Assembly (NCBI GenBank): GCA_963822905.1
Contig: CAWGJF010000001.1
Span: 1,860,001 to 1,924,000, forward strand
Origin: CAWGJF01 sp963822905
GTDB lineage: Bacteria; Bacteroidota; Ignavibacteria; Ignavibacteriales; Ignavibacteriaceae
Length of the DNA stretch: 64,000 bases
Direction of reading: 5' to 3'
A program made the position numbers and the translations under genes. Positions 51,519 to 60,426 of the stretch are shown here, piece by piece; position 1 is the first letter of the stretch, and the number at the start of each line of letters is the position of its first letter. The notes under the pieces are model-generated. The model saw only the letters and a program-made list of their open reading frames with translations. It had not been told where the DNA came from and did not search any database.

Positions 51519-52688
51519 ATGCAGCAATTCACAGGAGTAGACTATATTAACATTCAATCTCTTTTTTCTGAAGAGGAGATTATGATAAGAGATACTGTTC
51601 GTGAATTTGTGTCAGATCAAATCATACCAATCATCGAAGAATATAATCGCGAAGCTAAATTTCCTGTTCAGCTTGTTTCAAAAATGGCAGAGCTTGGAAT
51701 TCTTGGAACAACTTTTCCTGTAAAGTATGGTTGTGCCGGTTTGGATTATGTTTCATATGGATTAGTTGCACAGGAACTTGAAAGAGGCGATAGTGCAATC
51801 AGGAGTTTTGTCTCTGTACAGAGTTCACTTGTTATGTATCCCATTTTTACTTTTGGGTCTGAAGAACAAAAAGATTATTGGCTGCCATTATTATCAAAAG
51901 GAGAGAAAATCGGTTGCTTCGGTTTAACGGAACCGGATTTTGGATCAAATCCTGGCGGAATGGTTACCAAAGCTGAAAAAGTTGACGGTGGTTATATTTT
52001 AAATGGTGCTAAAATGTGGATTACAAACGGAACAATTGCCGATGTCGCAGTTGTCTGGGCAAAACTTGATGGAAAAGTGAGGGGATTTCTTGTTGAAAAA
52101 GGTTTTAAAGGATTTACTGCACCGGAAATGAAAGGAAAACATTCTTTGCGCGCATCTGTTACTTCTGAATTAATTTTTGATAATGTTTTTGTTCCCGAAC
52201 AAAATCTTCTTCCAAAAACAGATGGATTGAAAAATGCTCTGATGTGTCTTAACCAGGCAAGATATGGAATTGCATGGGGAGTCGTAGGATCAATGATGGC
52301 TTGCTATGATTCAGCTTTAAATTATTCAAAAACAAGAATTCAATTTTCAAAACCGATTGCTGCTTACCAGATGACTCAGGAAAAACTTGTTTATATGATT
52401 ACTGAAATAACCAAAGCACAATTATTAAATATGCAGGTTGGAAGATTGATGGATAGAGGTGAAGCAAAACATTATCATGTATCCATGGCAAAGCGTAACA
52501 ATTGTGAAAAAGCACTTGAAGTCGCAAGAATATCAAGAGAAATTTTTGGTGCAAATGGAATTTTAGATGAATATCCTGTAATGCGTCATTCGGCAAATCT
52601 CGAATCAGTAAAAACATATGAAGGCACTCATGAAATGCATACTCTGATTATCGGTGAAAAGATTACAGGTATTCCGGCATATGAATAA
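51519..52688 (+). CDS. gcdH: Acyl-CoA dehydrogenase, glutaryl-CoA dehydrogenase type
   Basis: The 389-residue flavoprotein has the ACAD layout: FSEEEIMIRDTVREFVSDQIIP, GCFGLTEPDFGSNPGGMVTKAEKVDGGYILNGAKMWITNG in the middle, TRIQFSKPIAAYQMTQEKLV, and the active-site Glu in ESVKTYEGTHEMHTLIIG at about residue 367. The Y-E-G-T-H ending and ...RSFVSVQSSLVMYPI are characteristic of glutaryl-CoA dehydrogenase, which forms crotonyl-CoA in lysine/tryptophan breakdown. Other short-chain acyl-CoA substrates remain possible. The upstream region is the divergent promoter shared with the small membrane protein. Confidence 0.9.
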   Translation: MQQFTGVDYINIQSLFSEEEIMIRDTVREFVSDQIIPIIEEYNREAKFPVQLVSKMAELGILGTTFPVKYGCAGLDYVSYGLVAQELERGDSAIRSFVSVQSSLVMYPIFTFGSEEQKDYWLPLLSKGEKIGCFGLTEPDFGSNPGGMVTKAEKVDGGYILNGAKMWITNGTIADVAVVWAKLDGKVRGFLVEKGFKGFTAPEMKGKHSLRASVTSELIFDNVFVPEQNLLPKTDGLKNALMCLNQARYGIAWGVVGSMMACYDSALNYSKTRIQFSKPIAAYQMTQEKLVYMITEITKAQLLNMQVGRLMDRGEAKHYHVSMAKRNNCEKALEVARISREIFGANGILDEYPVMRHSANLESVKTYEGTHEMHTLIIGEKITGIPAYE

Positions 52689-52708
52689 TAAAATTTCAGA
52701 GAATATAT

Positions 52709-54174
52709 ATGATAGATTCCAAAATAACTGAAGGATTAACTTTTGACGATATTCTTCTTGTTCCAGGAAAATCATCTGTTCTTCCGCGCGAAGTAGATGT
52801 TTCCACATTTCTTACACCCGGAAATAAAACTTAACATCCCGATTGTTTCAGCAGCAATGGACACAGTTACCGAATCTGCGCTCGCTATCGCATTGGCAAG
52901 AGAAGGCGGCATTGGAATCCTGCATAAAAATATGAGCATCGGAAGACAATGTGAAGAAGTTGACAAGGTTAAAAGATCGGAAAGCGGGATGATCAAAGAT
53001 CCAGTTACACTTACTCCCGATAAAACGATTGGAGAGGCTCTTGAAATAATGAAAAAATACAGAGTCTCAGGCATTCCAATTGTGGATGAGCTCAAATACT
53101 TTAGTTGGAATTTTAACTAATCGTGATTTGAGATTTTCTCCAAATGTTAAGAACAAAGTTTCTGATTTGATGACAAAGGAAAATCTTGTTACTGCGCCAG
53201 TTGGAACAACACTTGAAATAGCTGAACATATTCTTCAAAATTATAAAATTGAAAAACTTCCTGTTGTTGATAAAAAAGGAAAACTTAAAGGGCTCATTAC
53301 TTTTAAAGATATAATGAAAAAGAAGAAGCATCCATATGCCTGTAAAGATGAACTTGGCAGACTAAGGGTGGGAGCAGCAGTAGGTGTAACCAAAGATACT
53401 GAGGATAGAGTAAAAGCACTTACAGATTCTGGTGTCGATTGTATTGTAATTGACACTGCTCACGGACATTCAATGGGAGTTTTGAAAACTGTTAAGATTA
53501 TCAGGAAAAAATTTAATTATATTCAGCTAATTGCCGGAAATATTGCAACTTATGAGGCAGCACTTGATTTATTAGATTGTAAAATTGATGCAATAAAAGT
53601 TGGGATTGGACCAGGATCAATATGCACAACAAGAGTAATTGCCGGAGTTGGTGTTCCTCAAATTACGGCTATTAATGAAACGTATAAAGCAGTTCAGAAG
53701 AAAGGAATTCCAATAATTGCTGATGGCGGGATCAAGCAAACAGGCGACATACCGAAGGCAATTGCATCGGGAGCACATTCAGTTATGATTGGGAGCTTGT
53801 TTGCAGGAGTTGATGAAAGTCCCGGTGAAAAAATTCTGTTTGAAGGAAGAAGTTTTAAAACTTATAGAGGAATGGGTTCATTAGCAGCAATGAAGGAAGG
53901 AAGCAAGGACAGATATTTTCAGGATGTTGAAGATGATATTGCTAAACTTGTTCCTGAAGGTGTAGAAGGAAGAGTCCCATTTAAGGGTCCTTTAGAAGAT
54001 ACTATTTATCAACTTGTTGGAGGGTTAAGAGCAGCGATGGGATATTGTGGAGTTAAAAATCTGGAGAAACTTCGAACTAAAACAAAGTTTGTTAAAATTA
54101 CCTCAGCTGGTCTTAAAGAAAACCATCCACACGATGTTATTATTACAAAAGAAGCTCCGAATTATCATACATAA
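52709..54174 (+). pseudogene. guaB: IMP dehydrogenase gene with two apparent frameshifts
   Basis: The coding sequence moves through all three frames. Frame one (from ATG 52709) gives MIDSKITEGLTFDDILLVP...DVSTFLTP, then breaks at the CCC near 52815-52817. Frame two gives EIKLNIPIVSAAMDTVTESALAIALAREGGIGILH and the first CBS repeat, and breaks at the AAA near 53094-53096. Frame three (to 54174) gives NTLVGILTNRDLRF, the active-site GIGPGSICTTR, GSLFAGVDESPGE and YRGMGSLAAM. Removing one C and one A restores about 487 residues, a normal IMPDH. The enzyme oxidises IMP to XMP for GMP synthesis. As guaB is usually needed, base-calling error is as likely as true decay. Confidence 0.87.
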
Positions 54175-54192
54175 TTCATTCCTGGTATAAAA

Positions 54193-55479
54193 ATGTTTAA
54201 AGCACTTGTAATAGCATATAATTTTCCGCCAATGGGTTTAAGCGGTGTACAAAGAACTCTAAAATTCGTTAAGTACATGAAACAATTCGATTGGGAACCA
54301 ACTGTTATTACTTCCGATGATGAAAATTCATTTGCTTATGATGATTCATTACTAAGTGAAATTGTTAAGGAAGAAATTAAAGTTATTAGGGTAGGTAGGA
54401 AAAGTAAATCTCAAAAGGGTATAGTTAATAACAATAGAAAACTCCCGAATGAGTTTTACCGAAGAATTAAAAACAAAATAGGGCAAAGCTTATTAATTCC
54501 TGATACAAAAAGAAATTGGGCTATGAAAGCCCTGAAAGTTGCAGAAGAAATTATTGAAAAAGAAACTTATCATGTTTTGTTTATTACGGGTCCGCCATTT
54601 TCGATTTTCAATTCTTTTCGAAAAATTAAAAGCCGATACAAAATTCCGATAGTGGTTGATTACAGGGAAACTTGGTATGATGGGTTTTTTTCATTTTATC
54701 CTACTCCACTACATAAAAGTCTTCATAAAAGCATGGAGTATAAAACTTTAAAAGCCGCTGAGGGAATAGTCGTTACCAACAGAAAAATAAAAGAGAATCT
54801 GATAAGTAATTTTAAGTTTTTAACTTTTAATGATGTGCGAATAATAACAAATGGATTTGATCATAAAGATTTTGATGACCTGGCTATAATTCCTAAAAAC
54901 AATAACAGGATGAGAATACTTTATTCGGGAATCTTCTCAATCTATAATACTCCAAAATATTTTTTAAATGCTTTTAAATTATTAACAATTGAACAACCAG
55001 ATATTGCAAAAAATATTGAACTGCACTTTGTCGGTTTTTTACGCAAGGAAAATCACAAACTTATCAGGAAGCTTAACCTGCAGGAATTTGTTTATGATCA
55101 TGGATTTGTTAATCATAAAGAAGCTTTGGTAAAATTGCAAAGTGCAGACGTAGTTTGGATGACTGTTTCGGATATGAAAAAAAATGAATCAATATTACCA
55201 GGCAAAATCTATGAGTATTTCGCAGCTAAAAAACCTATTATAGCTTGTGTCCCTGATGGTGCAGCCAAACTTGTTGCAGAAGAATATCCGGCTTCATTAA
55301 TTTATAATCCAAAAGATATAAATGGTATAAAAGATGCAATAATAAAAACGTATAAAGTTTATTTAAGCGGAAACTCACCGGAAATTGATGATAATTTTTT
55401 AACAAACTACAGGAGAGATTTCTTAACCGAACAATTAACAAAACTATTTAACCAGTTATTGAAGGTTCAGGAATTATGA
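54193..55479 (+). CDS. Group 1/family 4-type glycosyltransferase
   Basis: The 428-residue protein has a GT-B fold: FPPMGLSGVQRTLKFVKYMKQFDWEPTVITSD at the start, VDYRETWYDGF in the N-terminal domain, and the C-terminal domain with ILYSGIFSIYNTPKYFLNAF, VYDHGFVNHKEALVKLQSADVVWM and SILPGKIYEYFAAKKPIIACVPDGAA. The E in KIYEYFA is in the usual donor-phosphate region. The sugar donor and acceptor are unknown; surface polysaccharide or glycolipid work is likely. Its stop overlaps the purD ATG. Confidence 0.85.
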   Translation: MFKALVIAYNFPPMGLSGVQRTLKFVKYMKQFDWEPTVITSDDENSFAYDDSLLSEIVKEEIKVIRVGRKSKSQKGIVNNNRKLPNEFYRRIKNKIGQSLLIPDTKRNWAMKALKVAEEIIEKETYHVLFITGPPFSIFNSFRKIKSRYKIPIVVDYRETWYDGFFSFYPTPLHKSLHKSMEYKTLKAAEGIVVTNRKIKENLISNFKFLTFNDVRIITNGFDHKDFDDLAIIPKNNNRMRILYSGIFSIYNTPKYFLNAFKLLTIEQPDIAKNIELHFVGFLRKENHKLIRKLNLQEFVYDHGFVNHKEALVKLQSADVVWMTVSDMKKNESILPGKIYEYFAAKKPIIACVPDGAAKLVAEEYPASLIYNPKDINGIKDAIIKTYKVYLSGNSPEIDDNFLTNYRRDFLTEQLTKLFNQLLKVQEL

Positions 55480-56753
55480 AAGTCTTAATCATTGGCTCAG
55501 GGGGCAGGGAACATGCAATTGCTTATAAAATAAAAGAAAGTCCTTTACTAAAAGAACTTTATATTATGCCTGGAAATGCAGGAACAGCATCAATTGGAGA
55601 AAATATTGAAACTGATATTTCAGATCACCAGGATGTAGGAGAATTTTGTTCTACCAAAAATATTGATTTAGTTGTTATTGGACCTGAGCAGCCTCTTGTT
55701 GAGGGCTTAGCTGATTATTTACGCGGGAAGGGAATTAAGGTATTTGGGCCAAATAAAAATGCTGCGGAGATTGAGTCGAACAAATCATTCGCTAAAAGAA
55801 TAATGAAAAAAGCAGGAGTTCCAACCGGAGCTTTCGTTGGATTTCCTGCAAAGATGCATGAAGCAGTTAAAGAATATTTACAGAATAAGAAATATCCTTG
55901 TGTAATAAAGGCTAATGGTTTGGCAGCAGGAAAAGGTGTTGCTATCTGCCAGACTTATGATGAAGCAGAAAAATATCTTGAAGATTTATTTGATAAAAAA
56001 ATATTTGGAGAAGCTGGTGAATATGTTTTAGTTGAAGAATATTTGCAAGGTGAAGAAGCCAGTGTTTTTGCAATTTCGGATGGAAAAGATTTTATATGCC
56101 TCCCAGCTTCACAAGATCATAAAAGAATCGGTGAAAATGATACCGGGAAAAATACAGGGGGAATGGGAGCTTATGCACCTGCACCATTAATAACACCTAA
56201 ACTAATGGAAGAAATTAAAAACCGTGTAATAGCACCAACTCTTAGAGCCTTGAGAGATGAGGGAAAAGAATTTATTGGCTGTCTTTATGCCGGTGTTATG
56301 ATTACAGGTAACGGAACTAAAGTTGTCGAGTTTAATTGCAGGTTTGGTGATCCTGAAACACAGGTTGTTTTACCAGTTCTCAAAGGAGATTTTCTTGAAC
56401 TATTGCATTCCGCTGCGACAGGTAATTTAAACAGAGATGCAGTTGAGTATAATGGTGGTTGTGCAGTTTGTGTTGTTACTGCATCCAAGGGTTACCCTGA
56501 TTCCTATGAAAAAGGATTTATTATTGAGGGATTAAGTAAGTCTAATACTGATGTAGTTATATTTCACGCTGGGACCAAGATTGAGAATAATAAAACTGTG
56601 ACTAATGGTGGAAGAGTCTTAGGTGTTACTGCAATCAACAAAGATATTGATTTAGCTTCAGCGAAGAGCAAAGCTTATGCAGCTTTGAAAGATATAAACT
56701 TCGAGAATATGTATTATAGAACTGATATTGCCGACAAAGCTATTAAAGATTGA
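55476..56753 (+). CDS. purD: Phosphoribosylamine--glycine ligase
   Basis: The 425-residue enzyme joins glycine to phosphoribosylamine in step two of purine synthesis. It has MKVLIIGSGGREHAIAYKI at the N-terminus, an ATP-grasp domain (YPCVIKANGLAAGKGVAI, VLVEEYLQGEEASVFAI, SQDHKRIGENDTGKNTGGMGAYAP, VVEFNCRFGDPETQVVLP), and the closing V-x-A-S-x-G-Y-P block. The ATG overlaps the preceding glycosyltransferase stop as ATGA. The nearby guaB is also a purine gene, but its reading frame is disturbed. Confidence 0.95.
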   Translation: MKVLIIGSGGREHAIAYKIKESPLLKELYIMPGNAGTASIGENIETDISDHQDVGEFCSTKNIDLVVIGPEQPLVEGLADYLRGKGIKVFGPNKNAAEIESNKSFAKRIMKKAGVPTGAFVGFPAKMHEAVKEYLQNKKYPCVIKANGLAAGKGVAICQTYDEAEKYLEDLFDKKIFGEAGEYVLVEEYLQGEEASVFAISDGKDFICLPASQDHKRIGENDTGKNTGGMGAYAPAPLITPKLMEEIKNRVIAPTLRALRDEGKEFIGCLYAGVMITGNGTKVVEFNCRFGDPETQVVLPVLKGDFLELLHSAATGNLNRDAVEYNGGCAVCVVTASKGYPDSYEKGFIIEGLSKSNTDVVIFHAGTKIENNKTVTNGGRVLGVTAINKDIDLASAKSKAYAALKDINFENMYYRTDIADKAIKD

Positions 56754-56780
56754 TATTGTCTCTTCTTCAACAGTATAAAA

Positions 56781-57230
56781 TTATGATTCAGTATTTTTCA
56801 TGTCTAGATAATCAGAACCGAATATTGTCAGGATAATTCCTAATAAGAATAAAATTGTATCCTCTAAGATTTTTGTAAGCCCAACTTTCGAACCATTTAT
56901 TGTTCCGAAGCACCCACAATTAATATCTAAACCTCTTAATAAACTTACAATTATAGCAACAATAAATATTGCCAATAGTGCCGTAATAATAAATGAATTT
57001 TCTTTTACAGAAACACCAAATAAAAGCAGTATCCCGGAAATCAATTCAACCCACGGCAGTGTAAGTGCAAATATGTTTACAAAACTGGTTGGTAATATTT
57101 TATAATTTGCTATTGCCTGGGAAAATTCTTGCGGATTTGAAATTTTTTCAATACTAGCATAAATGAAAATAAATGAAATAAAAACACGGATAAGTAGTAA
57201 TAAATATTTGTTCGAAAAAACTTTTTTCAT
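56781..57230 (-). CDS. MauE/DoxX-like membrane protein
   Basis: The 149-residue protein has four helices. Residue blocks LLLIRVFISFIFIYASIEKISNPQEFSQAIANY and LPWVELISGILLLFGVSVKE are the DoxX/MauE pattern, and LRGLDINCGCFG holds the CxC pair found in the MauE group, which is linked to disulfide handling. It follows the rhodanese gene after 5 bases. Together they could pass sulfur or reducing power in the periplasm. The exact role is inferred. Confidence 0.82.
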   Translation of the reverse strand: MKKVFSNKYLLLLIRVFISFIFIYASIEKISNPQEFSQAIANYKILPTSFVNIFALTLPWVELISGILLLFGVSVKENSFIITALLAIFIVAIIVSLLRGLDINCGCFGTINGSKVGLTKILEDTILFLLGIILTIFGSDYLDMKNTES

Positions 57231-57235
57231 TTAAT

Positions 57236-57907
57236 TTAATTTGATTTTGTTGAATCTTCAAATGTTTTTTCAGCTGTTGGATATTTTGCATCAAACCACT
57301 CATTCCACCCGCCGAAGAAAATATAAGTTTTTTTATATCCCATTTCAAATAGTTGATCGCCGAGTAAGATTGATAAATCACAATCAGTACCGGCACAATA
57401 AACCACAATCGGCTGATCTTCTTTTATTGATTTTAGTTTAAACGCATTTTCGTCGTATTCATAAAATGGAATTGATACAGCATTCAGTATATGATCTTCG
57501 GCATATTCCTCGCTTTCACGTGCATCAATGAAAACAATTCCCTGGTTGTATAACCTATAAGCTTGATCTAAAGTGATTGCCTTTGGTTCAGAAAATCCGC
57601 TATCCTTTTTTGTTTCTTTTATAGTCTCATCAATTTTCTTTTTCTGCGGTTCTTCATCCTTCTTCTTTGTTTCCTTTATTTCTGATTTATTTTGATATGA
57701 GAGAATTTCTTTTGAATTATAAGAAGAATCAGTTATTGAAGTTTGAGAAGTATCTACGGGTTTTATAAAGGAAGAATCGTTTTCAAAAGTTAAAACACGT
57801 TCTTTCCGGATAAAATCAATACCTTCAGGATTGAGTTCATTAATTAATAATCCCAATCCACTGCTGATCAAAATTATAAAAAAGATTCTATGAAGATTTA
57901 TTTTCAA
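57236..57907 (-). CDS. Membrane-anchored rhodanese-like protein
   Basis: The 223 residues begin with one N-terminal helix (FFIILISSGLGLLI), then a lysine/glutamate-rich linker (about 35-105), then a rhodanese domain: GIVFIDARESEEYAEDHILNAVSIPFYEY, DQPIVVYCAGTDCDLSILLGDQLFEMGYKKTYIFFGGWNEWFDAKYP. The active-site loop is CAGTDCDLS, so the catalytic Cys is in YCAGTD; a second Cys follows four residues later. It probably lies in the periplasm, anchored to the inner membrane. It is part of the sulfur cluster on this strand. Confidence 0.87.
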   Translation of the reverse strand: MKINLHRIFFIILISSGLGLLINELNPEGIDFIRKERVLTFENDSSFIKPVDTSQTSITDSSYNSKEILSYQNKSEIKETKKKDEEPQKKKIDETIKETKKDSGFSEPKAITLDQAYRLYNQGIVFIDARESEEYAEDHILNAVSIPFYEYDENAFKLKSIKEDQPIVVYCAGTDCDLSILLGDQLFEMGYKKTYIFFGGWNEWFDAKYPTAEKTFEDSTKSN

Positions 57908-57924
57908 AAAATAAAAAATGAGGT

Positions 57925-57952
57925 TAAAAAATTATTAACCTAAAGTTAGGTT
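57925..57952 (-). terminator. Possible terminator after the YeeE-rhodanese gene
   Basis: A hairpin with 6-bp arms AACCTA (57937-57942) and TAGGTT (57947-57952) and a four-base loop lies between the YeeE-rhodanese and rhodanese genes. Read on the minus strand a T run follows about 5 bases after the stem. The stem is short and AT-rich, so this is tentative. Confidence 0.35.
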
Positions 57953-58014
57953 TCTAATTGAAATGATACAAGCAGGTGAGCAAGGGAAATTTTAATAATC
58001 AATTTGATAATTAA

Positions 58015-59202
58015 TTAACAACCGCCTTCAACTCGTTTTGGTGCTTTTTTGATTATCGGAGATTTTTTGTTCTCTTCAATGAGAACAGGTAAAAGCTTTG
58101 ATGCTTTTGTTCTGAAACGATAAGTATCCTCCTCTTGTCTTGTATTAACAACAGGAGGCATTGTGAAATCAAGAATATCTTTTTTGAATTGATTAAATCC
58201 ACCCTTCAAAACATAAATATTTTCAAATCCTAGATCTTCAGCAATAAGTGCTGCTTCAGTTGCTGATTTTTCATCGACCGAAATAAAAATATTCTTTTTC
58301 CGTACTGTAAAGTATTTATAAGCATTTTTACCAAAGAGATTTTCTTTACTGAGATTTACTGATTTTGGTAGATTGAGTTCCAGAAATGCTTTCTCTGTTC
58401 TAAAATCAAAAATCTGGATATGCTTATCATCATCAATTAACCTGAAAGCAAGTTCATCAGAGTCCATTAACTTTATATCCGTTTCACCGGAAGCAATTTT
58501 TTCTTTAACATTAGTAAGAACTGAAGGCTTTTCCTCTGGTAAAGTAAAAGCAGTCAAACCGGCTAAAATAGTAAGCACGGCAAGCGAGTAATAAAATTTC
58601 TTTGGCTGTAATTCTTTATTTTCCTCTCCGTTAACTCTTTTTTCAACATACCTTGCAAGCAGAAAAGCACCAATTGCCATAACAATTAAACCAAAAGCAA
58701 TAATTCCCTGGGAGACATTAAGTGTTTCAAACAATCTTGGATTACCCCAAAATTCAGCTTTGTATATTCCTTCAAACAGTGGATATCCTTCAGCAAAGAC
58801 TAAAACGCCGAGAGCCGTTCCGACTATAAAAACAATTGCATCAATTTTTCCAATTGCTGCAGCACAGACACTCGTGCCTGGGCAGAAACCACCAATAACA
58901 AAACCCAGGCCCATAATTAATCCACCGATAATTGCAGACCATAAGAAAGTCGGATTAATATAAATAACACTTATATCAAGTAATCCGAAATGTGATAAAG
59001 CAATTACTCCCATCATAGCAACGATTCCAGCTGTAAAAAACACTCTCAGAACGGTGAAGTCATATCCATAAAATAAACCGACTAATTTTTTTGATGTTGA
59101 AAACCCGGCTTGCTCAAGGATATATCCAAAAGCCAATCCTATAAATAGTGCAACAACAAAATTTAATTCATTACCAATGATATCGGGTACTAAAGGTCCC
59201 AT
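58015..59202 (-). CDS. YeeE/YedE-type transporter fused to a rhodanese domain
   Basis: I choose ATG 59202, preceded by AAAAGGAAAA; a start at 59274 would overlap the neighbouring gene. The 395 residues have about seven helices (residues 1-205), with the conserved VIGGFCPGTSVCAAAIGKIDAIVF Cys motif and GYILEQAGFSTSKKL. A rhodanese-like domain follows (about 240-350: FRLIDDDKHIQIFDFRTEKAFLELNLPKSVNLSKENL, EDLGFENIYVLKGGFNQF) but the active-site Cys is not evident there (FISVDEKSATEAA), so that domain may bind rather than transfer sulfur. YeeE-type proteins import thiosulfate. Confidence 0.87.
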   Translation of the reverse strand: MGPLVPDIIGNELNFVVALFIGLAFGYILEQAGFSTSKKLVGLFYGYDFTVLRVFFTAGIVAMMGVIALSHFGLLDISVIYINPTFLWSAIIGGLIMGLGFVIGGFCPGTSVCAAAIGKIDAIVFIVGTALGVLVFAEGYPLFEGIYKAEFWGNPRLFETLNVSQGIIAFGLIVMAIGAFLLARYVEKRVNGEENKELQPKKFYYSLAVLTILAGLTAFTLPEEKPSVLTNVKEKIASGETDIKLMDSDELAFRLIDDDKHIQIFDFRTEKAFLELNLPKSVNLSKENLFGKNAYKYFTVRKKNIFISVDEKSATEAALIAEDLGFENIYVLKGGFNQFKKDILDFTMPPVVNTRQEEDTYRFRTKASKLLPVLIEENKKSPIIKKAPKRVEGGC

Positions 59203-59215
59203 AAAATTTTTCCTT

Positions 59216-59731
59216 TTAAATCCACAGTTTTCTGAAGAAATAAGCGAACATATATGCTCCGCCAAAAATCGCAAACATGGTAATTATACCACCAGTTGAT
59301 AAAACAGCCATCCCACTTAAGGCAGCACCACTTGTGCATCCCCTACCTAATTGAGAACCGAAGCCAAAAAGAGCTCCACCAAAAAGGGCAGCTACGATTC
59401 TTATCCTTGAAGTACTTTTCGGTGAATACTCAAGTTTAAAATTTAGTCTGTTAGAAACAAGACCTGAAATAAAAGCTCCAATTAAAACACCAATTACTTC
59501 AAAGACCAGCCAGTTTTTCAATGGACTGTTATTGTGAGCTGTCATATATTCTTCATAAAATTTTGAATCGGAAGTATGACCTGGTGCAATTGCACTTACG
59601 GTTGATACTACAGCACTTTTAACTGCTCCACTAGCACCTAAACCTCTTCCAGTTATAAATATTGTAATCAAAAGAAGCAGTCCGAGCAGAACACCTGCTA
59701 AATATGGATTCATATATTTTGATTCATTCAT
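59216..59731 (-). CDS. YeeE/YedE-type transporter half
   Basis: The 171 residues have four or five helices. LLGLLLLITIFITGRGLGASGAVKSAV and ALFGFGSQLGRGCTSGAALSGMAVLSTGGIITMFAIFGG carry the conserved G-R-G-x-G-x-S-G and G-R-G-C-T-S-G motifs with the Cys used in thiosulfate passage. In many species the two halves are one protein; here they are separate genes 13 bases apart. They probably work as one transporter. The start has an AGGA site. Confidence 0.88.
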   Translation of the reverse strand: MNESKYMNPYLAGVLLGLLLLITIFITGRGLGASGAVKSAVVSTVSAIAPGHTSDSKFYEEYMTAHNNSPLKNWLVFEVIGVLIGAFISGLVSNRLNFKLEYSPKSTSRIRIVAALFGGALFGFGSQLGRGCTSGAALSGMAVLSTGGIITMFAIFGGAYMFAYFFRKLWI

Positions 59732-59739
59732 AAAACTTC

Positions 59740-60426
59740 CTAATGAATATCCTGATAGATTGACCCAGTTTTATTCTCATCTTTATTTATTGATTCCTTT
59801 GATTCTGATTCAACATCCTCAAAACCTGTAATCATTGCTTTTAAATTAGATGTAATAGTTTCTCCTGTGGTAATCAAATAAACATGTACAATTACAAAAA
59901 CAATCAGGAGAAAAGCCCCGATTGTATGAAAAAAGGCAATCGATTTTAGCGAATCAATATTCAACATTTCAATACCATGTCGCTGGGGATACCTGTAAAA
60001 CATATAAAGTAATCCTGATAAAACCATAACAGGTATTACAAGCAGCTTTAATCCTAGATAAGTTAACTTTTGCAGCGGATTTAGTTTGCTAAGTATAGTC
60101 CTTTTAGTTGGATGAGGAGCATTTTTAAAAATTCCAGTAATGTAATAATTGAATTGAGCTTTTAAATTTTCTTTTGTCGGAATATATTGTTTCCATTCAC
60201 CTGTGGAAAAATGCCAGAATATGGCGAACATTATTAAAATCATAAAAGCATAAGCAGCTATGTTATGATACATAACAGCATTTTGATATCCAAAAAACTC
60301 TATTGAACCATGAATTTCAAATCCAGTTGCCATAAGAAAGAGAATCAAAAGTGCCTGCGTCCAGTGCCAGAATCGTTCGAATGATTTATATATATAAACT
60401 TTATTTTTCATTGTATTCTTAATCAT
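59740..60426 (-). CDS. Cytochrome b561/b6-type membrane subunit
   Basis: The 228 residues have four helices. FERFWHWTQALLILFLMATGFEIH, VMYHNIAAYAFMILIMFAIFWHFSTG and IAFFHTIGAFLLIVFVIVHVYLITTG carry the His residues that would hold two b hemes. This is the thiosulfate reductase/formate dehydrogenase-type cytochrome b family (Ni/Fe-hydrogenase-like). It overlaps the octaheme cytochrome gene by 8 bases and would pass electrons from menaquinol to it. ATG 60411 is an alternative start. The C-terminal tail is acidic and cytoplasmic. Confidence 0.9.
   Translation of the reverse strand: MIKNTMKNKVYIYKSFERFWHWTQALLILFLMATGFEIHGSIEFFGYQNAVMYHNIAAYAFMILIMFAIFWHFSTGEWKQYIPTKENLKAQFNYYITGIFKNAPHPTKRTILSKLNPLQKLTYLGLKLLVIPVMVLSGLLYMFYRYPQRHGIEMLNIDSLKSIAFFHTIGAFLLIVFVIVHVYLITTGETITSNLKAMITGFEDVESESKESINKDENKTGSIYQDIH

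Noticed and set aside
52709..54174. Programmed frameshifting in guaB
   Set aside because: There is no slippery heptamer or strong pseudoknot at the breaks, which are single extra bases in runs of three; programmed shifts are not known for this gene.
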